Source: Sediminibacterium sp.
Lineage (GTDB): Bacteria > Bacteroidota > Bacteroidia > Chitinophagales > Chitinophagaceae
DNA: 42,898 nt
Direction: 5' to 3'
NCBI GenBank assembly: GCA_027490265.1
Contig: JAIXYL010000123.1
Span: 1 to 42,898 of the forward strand
Part shown: positions 33,659 to 40,846 of the stretch, piece after piece
Layout: every line of letters starts with the position of its first letter
Numbering within the stretch: position 1 is the first letter of the stretch
Translations under genes and position numbers: made by a program
The notes under the pieces: model-generated
Database searches by the model: none
Seen by the model: the letters and a program-made list of their open reading frames with translations, nothing else
Told to the model about the DNA's origin: nothing

Positions 33659-33702
33659 CAAAGTTAACTATTGAGTAATGGCTAAAAAATGAGTATTATC
33701 AT
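33659..33702 (-). promoter_or_regulatory. Operator-promoter of the YHS lipoprotein gene
   Basis: The -7 box is TAACTTTG (33659-33666, minus strand). Centred 29.5 bases upstream is ATGAG-TATT-ATCAT (33689-33702), which keeps the FNR-like TGA-N6-TCA core but not GTAAC. It abuts the terminator of the upstream gene. The site is convincing mainly because of its exact position. Confidence 0.5.
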
Positions 33703-33734
33703 AAAAAAAGCTGCCTTCATGGGGCAGCTTTTTT
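33703..33734 (-). terminator. Terminator of the second persulfide dioxygenase gene
   Basis: AGCTGCC pairs with GGCAGCT, extended by A/T runs on both sides (loop about 7 bases). On the minus strand it ends in seven T. It lies just past the stop at 33754 and could also work in the other direction. Confidence 0.82.
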
Positions 33735-33753
33735 CAAAAACTATAAGGACGAT

Positions 33754-35157
33754 TTATTCAACGATGACTGGTTCACCCGTACTCACCCATTCATTCATGC
33801 CTGCAGAATAATTCACCACATTGTTAAATCCATTTTTTGCCAAAATAGAAAATGCAATAGATGCTCTGTCTCCACCTTGACAATGAATCATCACTTTTTT
33901 GTCTTTACTAATTTTATGTAATTGGTTAGGCAATGTGCCTACAAATACGTTATCTGCGCCTTTAATATGCCCTGCATTAAACTCAGCTACCCCACGCAAA
34001 TCAACCACTTGCACAGATGGATCATTCGCCAATTTTTTGGCTTCATCCAATTCAACCAAAGTTACTTTTTCCAATTGTCCACCTGCTTGGGTGTATGCTT
34101 CTACTGAAGGCAAATAACCTGCAATATTATCTAAACCAATCCGCATCAACTTTCTAGTTAAATCATCTAACATTGATTCGTCCGCCAAAATCATAAATGG
34201 TTCATCATAGGTTAAATACCATCCTGCCCAAGTAGCAAATGAATTATTGCCTTGAATATTTAAACTGCCTGGAATAAACCCTTCTGCAAAAGCAGCTTTT
34301 GGTCTTGCATCCAATAATTTCATGCCATTTTGCATATTGGCTTTTACTTCATCAATCTTCAATTGCTGAAGCTTTGGCACTTCCGTTAACAGCGGTCGAT
34401 TCACTTTATTCAAATGCTTCATCATAGCAAAATACTTTGGTGGCTCAGGTTGATCGGCTAATAAGTATTTCACAAATCCTGTTTCATCGGTTGGGTATTG
34501 AAATGCCCAATTCCGAGCTTTCTCATAACCCACTGTTGTACTTGGTACAGCACCCAATACTTTACCACAAGCTGAACCTGCACCGTGGCCTGGCCAAACC
34601 TGAATATAATCTGCTAGCGCATTAAATTTTTTGATGCTTTGATACATTTGTTTGGCTCCTTTATCTTGCGTACCAATCATTCCTGCAGCTTTTTCAAGTA
34701 AATCAGGTCTGCCAATGTCTCCAACAAAAACAAAGTCTCCTGTGAACAACATCACTGGTTCATTACTTGCAGGATGATCCGTTAATAAAAAGCTGATACT
34801 TTCTGGCGTATGACCTGGGGTATGCATCACTTTAAAACTTAGATTACCCAGCTTTACGATATCGTTGTCTTTTAAACCTACATGAGGAAATTCATATTCC
34901 CAACCTTCTCCACCTTCATCAGATAAATACAATTGTGCACCTGTTAATGCAGCAAGCTCTCTTGATCCCGCTAAAAAATCTGCATGAATATGTGTTTCAA
35001 AAATATGTGTGATGGTCATATTATTGGCCTTCGCAATTTCAAGATACGTATCTACATCTCTTTTGGCGTCAATGACCGCAGCTACTCCCGCTTTTTGGCA
35101 ACCAATAAAATAACTGGCTTGCGCTAAACTCTTGTCGTAAATGTGTTGAAAAAACAT
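33754..35157 (-). CDS. Persulfide dioxygenase-rhodanese fusion with one dead rhodanese domain
   Basis: 467 residues, same architecture as the 31820 protein. The dioxygenase ligands are all present: 'THIHADF' (55-61), His116 ('HTPGHT'), Asp141 ('TGDFVF') and His191 ('WPGHGAGSACG'). The first rhodanese-like domain (265-365) has 'FMILADESML' where the catalytic Cys loop should be, so it is inactive. The second keeps 'MIHCQGGDRAS' (Cys426). This pattern is that of the more common MBL-rhodanese proteins of Bacteroidota. Substrate probably the same persulfide type; the two paralogues may differ in acceptor or product. Monocistronic, with its own operator and terminator. Confidence 0.92.
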   Translation of the reverse strand: MFFQHIYDKSLAQASYFIGCQKAGVAAVIDAKRDVDTYLEIAKANNMTITHIFETHIHADFLAGSRELAALTGAQLYLSDEGGEGWEYEFPHVGLKDNDIVKLGNLSFKVMHTPGHTPESISFLLTDHPASNEPVMLFTGDFVFVGDIGRPDLLEKAAGMIGTQDKGAKQMYQSIKKFNALADYIQVWPGHGAGSACGKVLGAVPSTTVGYEKARNWAFQYPTDETGFVKYLLADQPEPPKYFAMMKHLNKVNRPLLTEVPKLQQLKIDEVKANMQNGMKLLDARPKAAFAEGFIPGSLNIQGNNSFATWAGWYLTYDEPFMILADESMLDDLTRKLMRIGLDNIAGYLPSVEAYTQAGGQLEKVTLVELDEAKKLANDPSVQVVDLRGVAEFNAGHIKGADNVFVGTLPNQLHKISKDKKVMIHCQGGDRASIAFSILAKNGFNNVVNYSAGMNEWVSTGEPVIVE

Positions 35158-35191
35158 ATGTTTTAATTTAAAGATGATAATAATGATTCAG

Positions 35192-35235
35192 CAAATATCC
35201 TTGGCTATTTAAACCCATTTGGTAACATTAGTTGC
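35192..35235 (-). promoter_or_regulatory. Operator-promoter of the second persulfide dioxygenase gene
   Basis: GTAAC-ATTA-GTTGC (35222-35235), one base from a perfect palindrome. GATATTTG (35192-35199, minus strand) is the -7 box, mismatched only at the first T. Centre to box distance 29.5, start predicted near 35187. Confidence 0.75.
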
Positions 35236-35237
35236 AT

Positions 35238-36053
35238 TTAGTGGCCACCACCAGATCCAAAGAATAATTCCTTTACGATGATGTAAATACCCATAATCAA
35301 GACAAACCACCCGAATGCTTTTTTGAGCTTTTCACCGGGGATTTTTTTAGACAAAAGAATGCCAATAAATATGCCAATAAATGCAAAAGCGGTAAAAGTT
35401 AACAATAAGCGCCAATCGATCACTTGAGCACCTTGTAAATCACCAGTAAAACCAATTAACGATTTGGCAGCGATAATAAATAATGAGGTTCCAACAGCTA
35501 ACTTCATGGGCATTTTGGCCAATAATACCAAAGCTGGAATAATTAAAAAACCGCCACCAGCGCCTACCAAACCAGTTAAAATACCAACGATTGTTCCTTC
35601 TAATAAAATCATTGGATAGTTATACACCATGGGGGCATTGTCAACCACATTAGCATTTTTGTTGGGTTTAATCATACTCACAGAAGCCAAAATCATCACA
35701 ACAGCAAACAATAACATCAAGGCAATTGACTTTGTAATCACCAATGATCCAATTGATGTTATCTCAGCAGGTATCAATGGCACAAGCCATAACCTGGTAG
35801 CATACACTGCTGCAATTGACGGAATACCAAAAATTAGAACCGTTTTAAAATCAACGCTTTTTTGGGTAGCACTTTGAATGCCACCTACCAAAGCAGTGGA
35901 TCCAACAATAAATAAAGAATAGGCCGTTGCTAATACGGGATCTACGCCCATTACATAAACCAGAATTGGAACTGTTAATATAGATCCCCCACTGCCGATT
36001 AAGCCTAATGAAATACCTACTAAAGCAGCGAGTAAAAAACCAACAATAACCAT
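35238..36053 (-). CDS. TauE/SafE-family sulfite/organosulfonate exporter
   Basis: 271 residues with eight hydrophobic segments in two repeats, each opening with a Gly-rich motif: 'LIGSGGSILTVPILVYV' and 'LVGAGGGFLIIPALVLL'. The family exports sulfite, sulfoacetate or related anions across the inner membrane. Next to persulfide dioxygenases, which make sulfite, a sulfite-removal role is likely. The gene ends with 'FFGSGGGH'. Monocistronic behind its own operator. Confidence 0.92.
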   Translation of the reverse strand: MVIVGFLLAALVGISLGLIGSGGSILTVPILVYVMGVDPVLATAYSLFIVGSTALVGGIQSATQKSVDFKTVLIFGIPSIAAVYATRLWLVPLIPAEITSIGSLVITKSIALMLLFAVVMILASVSMIKPNKNANVVDNAPMVYNYPMILLEGTIVGILTGLVGAGGGFLIIPALVLLAKMPMKLAVGTSLFIIAAKSLIGFTGDLQGAQVIDWRLLLTFTAFAFIGIFIGILLSKKIPGEKLKKAFGWFVLIMGIYIIVKELFFGSGGGH

Positions 36054-36071
36054 TGATTAAAATTTAGTCAG

Positions 36072-36115
36072 CAAAACTGCGCAATCTATTTAACTGAGAA
36101 AGTGACAAAAGTTAC
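36072..36115 (-). promoter_or_regulatory. Operator-promoter of the TauE/SafE gene
   Basis: GTGAC-AAAA-GTTAC (36102-36115), one base from a perfect palindrome, with CAGTTTTG (36072-36079, minus strand) as the -7 box, mismatched only at the first T. Centre to box distance is again 29.5; predicted start near 36067. Confidence 0.75.
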
Positions 36116-36125
36116 ACTCAAGGTA

Positions 36126-36158
36126 CAAAAAAGGACCACTCTTTTGAGTGATCCTTTT
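36126..36158 (-). terminator. Terminator of tRNA-Cys
   Basis: AAAGGATCACTC and GAGTGGTCCTTT (minus strand) pair over 12 positions (one G-U) around AAAA and run into T. It lies immediately 3' of tRNA-Cys and also insulates the TauE/SafE operator. Confidence 0.88.
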
Positions 36159-36161
36159 GCG

Positions 36162-36232
36162 AGGTCCCGAGCGGATTCGAACCGCTGTAGAAGCTTTTGC
36201 AGAGCTCTGCCTAGCCACTCGGCCACAGGACC
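36162..36232 (-). tRNA. tRNA-Cys (anticodon GCA)
   Basis: 71 bases. Acceptor GGTCCTG pairs with CGGGACC, discriminator T as expected for tRNA-Cys. Anticodon loop CT-GCA-AA and T loop GGTTCGAATCC. CCA not encoded. A TATTTTTG box (36246-36253) upstream is the probable promoter. Its place beside the sulfur island is probably chance. Confidence 0.95.
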
Positions 36233-36245
36233 AATTACGGGGATG

Positions 36246-36253
36246 CAAAAATA
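36246..36253 (-). promoter_or_regulatory. Promoter -7 box of tRNA-Cys
   Basis: Minus strand TATTTTTG followed by CA, identical over ten bases to the tRNA-Gly promoter box. The -33 element is weak (TTA). Confidence 0.5.
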
Positions 36254-36320
36254 GCGGAAAGAAACTAATTTTAAAATTCTAAATACAAAATCCCGAATTT
36301 TAGACCATAAATCAAGGAAT

Positions 36321-37199
36321 ATGACCAGAATTGGAGAAAGTGAATTAATCATTAATAGTCGCGGCGCAGTTTATCATTTAAATGTGAGACCTGAAGAAAT
36401 TGCTGCATCCATCATCACTGTAGGCGATCCCGGAAGAGTGGCGGAAGTGAGCAAACATTTTGACAGCATTGAAGGCAAATACGAACACAGAGAATTCATT
36501 ACCCATACCGGAAGGATTGGGAATAAAAGGCTCTCGGTAGTATCTACTGGAATTGGCCCGGACAATATAGATATTGTCTTAAACGAATTAGATGCTTTGG
36601 TCAATATTGATTTTGACACCAGAACCATCAAACCAACCAACACCAGACTCAATATCATCAGAATGGGCACTTCAGGGGCTTTACAAGCCGATATCCCTGT
36701 TGATAGTTTTGTTGCAAGTACACATGGCTTAGGTATTGACAACTTACTCAATTTTTACAAACAGCAGAATCACGAAGAAGAAATTCAAATTTTACAAGCG
36801 TTTCAAACACATACACAAATAGCACATAACGGTTTACAGCCTTATATCGCTTCCGCAGCAACCAGTCTGTTAAAGGAATTTGTCACCGGATTTCATCAGG
36901 GAATTACGGTTACCTGTCCTGGATTTTACGGCCCACAAGGCAGAATTTTACGACTCCCCTTACAATTTCCTGATTTAATTAACCAACTTACCAGTTTTAG
37001 ATTTGGGAACCATCGCATTACCAATTTTGAGATGGAGACCAGCGCCATATACGGATTAGGAAAATTATTAAACCATAACTGCATAAGCTTAAGTGCAATA
37101 GTGGCAAATAGAGTAGAACAGACTTTTAGTAAAGATGGTGGCAAAGCCGTGGAGGGCCTTATCGTTAAAAGTTTAGAAATATTGTCTTCAAGCAAATAA
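36321..37199 (+). CDS. Nucleoside phosphorylase (uridine/purine type)
   Basis: 292 residues of the PNP/UDP superfamily that splits nucleosides with phosphate in salvage. Motifs: 'AASIITVGDPGRV' (phosphate binding), 'VVSTGIGPDNIDIVLNEL', 'IIRMGTSGALQADIP' and the purine/pyrimidine-binding 'TNFEMETSAIYGLGKLL'. The last motif with Phe-Glu-Met-Glu fits uridine phosphorylase-like members, but base choice is uncertain. AAGGA lies five bases before the ATG, one of the few Shine-Dalgarno sequences in the window. Confidence 0.9.
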   Translation: MTRIGESELIINSRGAVYHLNVRPEEIAASIITVGDPGRVAEVSKHFDSIEGKYEHREFITHTGRIGNKRLSVVSTGIGPDNIDIVLNELDALVNIDFDTRTIKPTNTRLNIIRMGTSGALQADIPVDSFVASTHGLGIDNLLNFYKQQNHEEEIQILQAFQTHTQIAHNGLQPYIASAATSLLKEFVTGFHQGITVTCPGFYGPQGRILRLPLQFPDLINQLTSFRFGNHRITNFEMETSAIYGLGKLLNHNCISLSAIVANRVEQTFSKDGGKAVEGLIVKSLEILSSSK

Positions 37200-37226
37200 A
37201 TATTTTTTTATACAAATCATAGATAG

Positions 37227-37234
37227 TAAATTTG
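37227..37234 (+). promoter_or_regulatory. Promoter -7 box of the four-helix protein gene (leaderless)
   Basis: TAAATTTG, then ACTA, then the ATG at 37239. The same box and the same four-base gap occur at pdxJ. Confidence 0.55.
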
Positions 37235-37238
37235 ACTA

Positions 37239-37601
37239 ATGTCTGACATCGTAAGACCCGACATATCAGTTTACCAGCATGCCATTACGGTAGCAAAAGA
37301 AGTATACAGACTTACTTGTAAGTTGCCTGTACAACAAAGATTTGTGTTGACTTCTCAACTCAGACGCTCCATTATTAATATTTGCAATCGTCTTTCAGCC
37401 ATTGCAGAAAGCAATACCAAGCCTAGTCTCAAAAGAAACAGCCAGTTGTTCATTAAAGTGTATGCCGAAATACAAACTCAAATGAAAATCTCGGTGACTT
37501 TGGGGCACTTTACAATAGAAGAGCTAGCCAATTTGACCAATTCCCTAGATCAAATTCTACAAGTTTGCGAAAGCAATATCCAGGCGGGTTATCGTAATTA
37601 A
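37239..37601 (+). CDS. Four-helix-bundle protein (23S rRNA intervening-sequence type)
   Basis: 120 residues, all helical: 'DISVYQHAITVAKEVYRLT', 'FVLTSQLRRSIINICNRLSA', 'LFIKVYAEIQTQMKIS' and 'EELANLTNSLDQILQVCES'. It belongs to the four-helix-bundle/S23 family first seen in ribosomal intervening sequences. Stand-alone copies are frequent in Bacteroidota and have no agreed function; some sit in diversity-generating or rRNA loci, and none of that is seen here. A promoter box four bases before the ATG suggests a leaderless message. dapF follows after 35 bases. Confidence 0.9.
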   Translation: MSDIVRPDISVYQHAITVAKEVYRLTCKLPVQQRFVLTSQLRRSIINICNRLSAIAESNTKPSLKRNSQLFIKVYAEIQTQMKISVTLGHFTIEELANLTNSLDQILQVCESNIQAGYRN

Positions 37602-37636
37602 TACTACATCTTCCTTAATTCAACTTAAATTGCAGG

Positions 37637-38416
37637 ATGCAATTGGATTTTTACAAATACCAGGGTACTGGTAATGACTTTATCTTATTAGATAACAGAC
37701 ACCAAACCATTCAACTCTCACAAACAGAGATTGCAATGCTATGCCATAGAAGATTTGGTATTGGCGCAGATGGATTGATGCTGTTGAATGTTTCTGAAGG
37801 CTATGATTTTGAGATGAAGTACTATAATGCGGATGGTGCAGAAGGCAGCATGTGCGGCAATGGAGGCCGATGCTTAACGCAATTTGCACAGGATATGGGC
37901 ATTCAATTAACCAATTATTCGTTTATTGCGTCTGATGGGCCGCATGAAGCCATTATTGAAAAAACAGGGTGGGTAAAACTTAAAATGCGAGACGTCCATC
38001 AAATTCAATCTACTGATGGTGCTTTTATTTTAAATACAGGTTCACCGCATTATGTAAAAGCGGTGAATGACCTCGCAAATTTTAATGTATACCAAGCAGG
38101 CCATGCCATTAGATACAATGATGTTTATAAACAAAATGGTATTAATGTCAATTTTGTTGAATGGCAAACCAATGGACAATTAATAGTGAGGACCTACGAA
38201 AGAGGCGTTGAAGATGAAACCTATAGTTGCGGCACGGGTGTTACAGCGGCGGCAATTTCAATGCATAATGTTGAACTTGGACTACACCATGTGTCTATCA
38301 TAACCAAAGGCGGTGCATTGGCGGTTGAATATGAAAAAGTATCTTCAAATCAATTTCAAAATATCTGGCTTTGCGGACCTGCAACATTCGTATTCAAAGG
38401 CAGCATCATTATATAA
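37637..38416 (+). CDS. dapF: Diaminopimelate epimerase
   Basis: Interconverts LL- and meso-diaminopimelate for lysine and peptidoglycan. 259 residues. The two catalytic cysteines are Cys73 ('GSMCGNGGRCL') and Cys198 ('YSCGTGVTAAA'); 'GNDFILLDNR' is at the N-terminus. The gene start has AGG three bases upstream. It is followed by corA after 23 bases. Confidence 0.95.
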   Translation: MQLDFYKYQGTGNDFILLDNRHQTIQLSQTEIAMLCHRRFGIGADGLMLLNVSEGYDFEMKYYNADGAEGSMCGNGGRCLTQFAQDMGIQLTNYSFIASDGPHEAIIEKTGWVKLKMRDVHQIQSTDGAFILNTGSPHYVKAVNDLANFNVYQAGHAIRYNDVYKQNGINVNFVEWQTNGQLIVRTYERGVEDETYSCGTGVTAAAISMHNVELGLHHVSIITKGGALAVEYEKVSSNQFQNIWLCGPATFVFKGSIII

Positions 38417-38439
38417 CGCATACAATAAAGGCTTGAAGG

Positions 38440-39378
38440 ATGATTCAATATTTCAAAAATGTAAACGGACAAACCATTGAGATTCCTAAAGCTGATCAAG
38501 GTGTTTGGGTTAATTTGGTGCCTCCATTTAAAGAGGAAGAGTTTATTGAGTTGAGTGATGAATTAGAAATTCCCATAGAATTTTTAAGAGACTCTTTGGA
38601 TATTGATGAACGGCCTAGGTATGAGATGGAAGACAATGTTAGAATCATTATCATCAAAACGCCAACCGAAAACAATTCATTTAACGACTCTGATGCATTT
38701 TACATCACCATCCCCATTTGCATTATTTTAACCCATAACCAAATTATTACCGTTAATTCATTTGACAATGGAGCAATAAAAAAATTCCTCAACACTTTTC
38801 AAAAAAGACATCCCGACAAACGGAACATGATGGTGCTCAAAGTTTTTGAAAAAGTAGTACAAACATTTTTAGATTACTTAAAAGAAATTAACCATAGTAG
38901 AAACCAATACGAACAGAGTTTGTACGACAGCAATAGTAATGTAGACTTATTGAAATTGATGCGCGTACAAAAAAGCCTGGTCTATTTTGTTACTGCACTC
39001 AGAAGCAATGAAATGTTGATGATGAAAATGGAACGGACCAACTTCTTGGGCTTAACAGAAGATGAAAGAGAATTTTTACAAGATTTAATTGTTGATACAA
39101 GCCAGGCACTAGAAATGGCCAATATTTATACGAATATCCTAAGTAGTACGATGGATGCATTCGCCAGCATCATCAGCAATAATTTGAACAACGTCATGAA
39201 ACGACTTACGTCAATTACCATCATCTTATCCCTCCCCATTTTAGTAACCAGTATTTATGGTATGAACGTTGATATCCCCTATCAAAATTCAAATCACGCA
39301 TTTTATATACCCGTCATTATATCATTGTGTGTATCAATTATTATCGGTGGATATTTTTACAAGAAAAAATGGTTTTAA
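38440..39378 (+). CDS. corA: CorA-family magnesium/cobalt channel
   Basis: 312 residues. A cytosolic N-terminal domain (1-250) with a long central helix leads to two C-terminal membrane helices; the first ends with the signature 'SIYGMNV' (GMN at 274-276), the Mg2+ selectivity loop, and the protein ends in the basic 'YFYKKKWF'. In the family it forms a pentamer. Part of a dapF-corA-Nudix unit. The chromosome segment also carries mgtE. Confidence 0.93.
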   Translation: MIQYFKNVNGQTIEIPKADQGVWVNLVPPFKEEEFIELSDELEIPIEFLRDSLDIDERPRYEMEDNVRIIIIKTPTENNSFNDSDAFYITIPICIILTHNQIITVNSFDNGAIKKFLNTFQKRHPDKRNMMVLKVFEKVVQTFLDYLKEINHSRNQYEQSLYDSNSNVDLLKLMRVQKSLVYFVTALRSNEMLMMKMERTNFLGLTEDEREFLQDLIVDTSQALEMANIYTNILSSTMDAFASIISNNLNNVMKRLTSITIILSLPILVTSIYGMNVDIPYQNSNHAFYIPVIISLCVSIIIGGYFYKKKWF

Positions 39379-39381
39379 ACA

Positions 39382-39840
39382 ATGGCATTATTTAATGTTC
39401 GCGTATATGGCTTATTGATTGATCAATACAATCGACTCCTGGTAACAGATGAATTTATTAGAGGTAGTTATATTACCAAACTGCCTGGAGGCGGGCTTGA
39501 AATTGGTGAAGGTACTAGAGACTGTTTGAAACGAGAGTTTCAAGAGGAAACAGGCTTAGACGTAACGGTAGGTGCACATTTTTACACCACTGATTTTTTT
39601 CAGATTTCTGCATTCAATCACAGAGATCAAATCATCTCTATTTATTATTATGTTCACGCTGCTAATACAGCACAAATTGTAACAACAGATATTCCATTCA
39701 ATTTTCGTCCAGAACAAATTGCAGACCCACAAGGTGAATCCGAAGTATTCCGGTGGATTCCATTAGAGGATTTAACGCCAGCATCTGTTACATTGCCAAT
39801 TGATAAAGTGGTGATTCAATTATTGAAAGACAATGCCTAA
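39382..39840 (+). CDS. Nudix hydrolase
   Basis: 152 residues with a full Nudix box: 'GGGLEIGEGTRDCLKREF' followed by 'QEETGLDV', so all Glu ligands for Mg2+ are there. Nudix enzymes hydrolyse nucleoside-diphosphate derivatives; the substrate is not predictable. It starts 3 bases after corA and converges on the dipeptide epimerase gene with a 21-base overlap. Confidence 0.9.
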   Translation: MALFNVRVYGLLIDQYNRLLVTDEFIRGSYITKLPGGGLEIGEGTRDCLKREFQEETGLDVTVGAHFYTTDFFQISAFNHRDQIISIYYYVHAANTAQIVTTDIPFNFRPEQIADPQGESEVFRWIPLEDLTPASVTLPIDKVVIQLLKDNA

Positions 39841-40836
39841 ACCAGGTCGATTGGTTAAAGACACTTTGCCCTCATGGTAGCCTAACCCATGGGCATTGGC
39901 TTCAGCCAATAACAATGGCCCATCCATATCTACAAAATCTAATTGAGGTAAAAAATGACCAATGGCTGCAGAACCAATAACCGACTCATTCATACTGCCC
40001 ATCATTATTTTTAAACCCAAACTTTTAGCCGATTCAATCATTCTTCTGGCTGGCGTGATGCCGCTGCATTTGGTCAGCTTAATATTAATCCCATGAAAAT
40101 ACCCAGCACATTTAGCCACGTCTTGTTCAACAACGCAAGACTCATCAGCAAAAAGTGGTAAAGGGGATTTTTGATACAATACCTTCATGCCTTCCCAATC
40201 ATCCTTAGCCAAAGGTTGTTCAATCAACTCAACACCAAGTTCCGCTAAAGCGGGAATGATGGCTAACGCTTGATCTAGCGTCCAGCCAGCATTGGCATCA
40301 ACCCTGAATTTAGCGGTTGTATGCTGACGGAGTGTTTGAATCAATTTTACATCATCTGGGGTGCCTACTTTTATTTTATAAATCGGCCAAGGCTTGGCCA
40401 ACATTTTCTGTACCATTTTTTCAATGGTGTCTATGCCGATGGTATAGTCGCACATTGGCAAATGATCGGACCATTGGGTATTCCATAATTGAAACAGTGG
40501 CATCGCTTTCATCTGTCCATAAAGATCCCAACCTGCCATGTCTAAAGCAGATACAAGAAAAGGATTTTTGGGAAATAAATGATGCAAGTAGTGCCAATAG
40601 CGCTCTGGATCAGTTAAGGCAAATTTCTCAACCAGCTTTTGTTTTTGGGTAAGGTCATGGATCATTTGCTCAACAGTGATATCATAATATTGTATTGCAG
40701 GTGCTTCCCCAAAACCAGTGAATGGTCCAATTGATAACGCCACTAATAAAGCAGGTTGATGCGTTTTGGTTCGTCCATTAGAAATGGTGAAGGGATCAAT
40801 AAATGGAAAATTGGTTTGCTTGAATTGTAATACCAC
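39820..40836 (-). CDS. Dipeptide epimerase (L-Ala-D/L-Glu type), enolase superfamily
   Basis: About 338 residues if begun at the GTG at 40836; an ATG at 40887 would overlap the upstream gene by 41 bases and add 17 residues without homology. Catalytic signatures: 'IYKIKVG' (Lys acid/base, KxK), 'FRVDANAGW' (Asp), 'ELIEQPL' (Glu), 'LFADESC' (Asp) and 'INIKLTKCSG' (second Lys). The C-terminal 'MGSMNES' loop fits the Ala-Glu epimerase group acting in murein peptide recycling, which pairs with anmK at 15.6 kb in cell-wall recovery. Other dipeptide specificities are possible. Confidence 0.9.
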   Translation of the reverse strand: MVLQFKQTNFPFIDPFTISNGRTKTHQPALLVALSIGPFTGFGEAPAIQYYDITVEQMIHDLTQKQKLVEKFALTDPERYWHYLHHLFPKNPFLVSALDMAGWDLYGQMKAMPLFQLWNTQWSDHLPMCDYTIGIDTIEKMVQKMLAKPWPIYKIKVGTPDDVKLIQTLRQHTTAKFRVDANAGWTLDQALAIIPALAELGVELIEQPLAKDDWEGMKVLYQKSPLPLFADESCVVEQDVAKCAGYFHGINIKLTKCSGITPARRMIESAKSLGLKIMMGSMNESVIGSAAIGHFLPQLDFVDMDGPLLLAEANAHGLGYHEGKVSLTNRPGLGIVFQ

Positions 40837-40846
40837 TGCAATTAAT

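Noticed and set aside
36086-36352. 88-residue reading frame across tRNA-Cys
   Set aside because: It overlaps tRNA-Cys, its terminator and the TauE/SafE operator, and runs against the nucleoside phosphorylase start.
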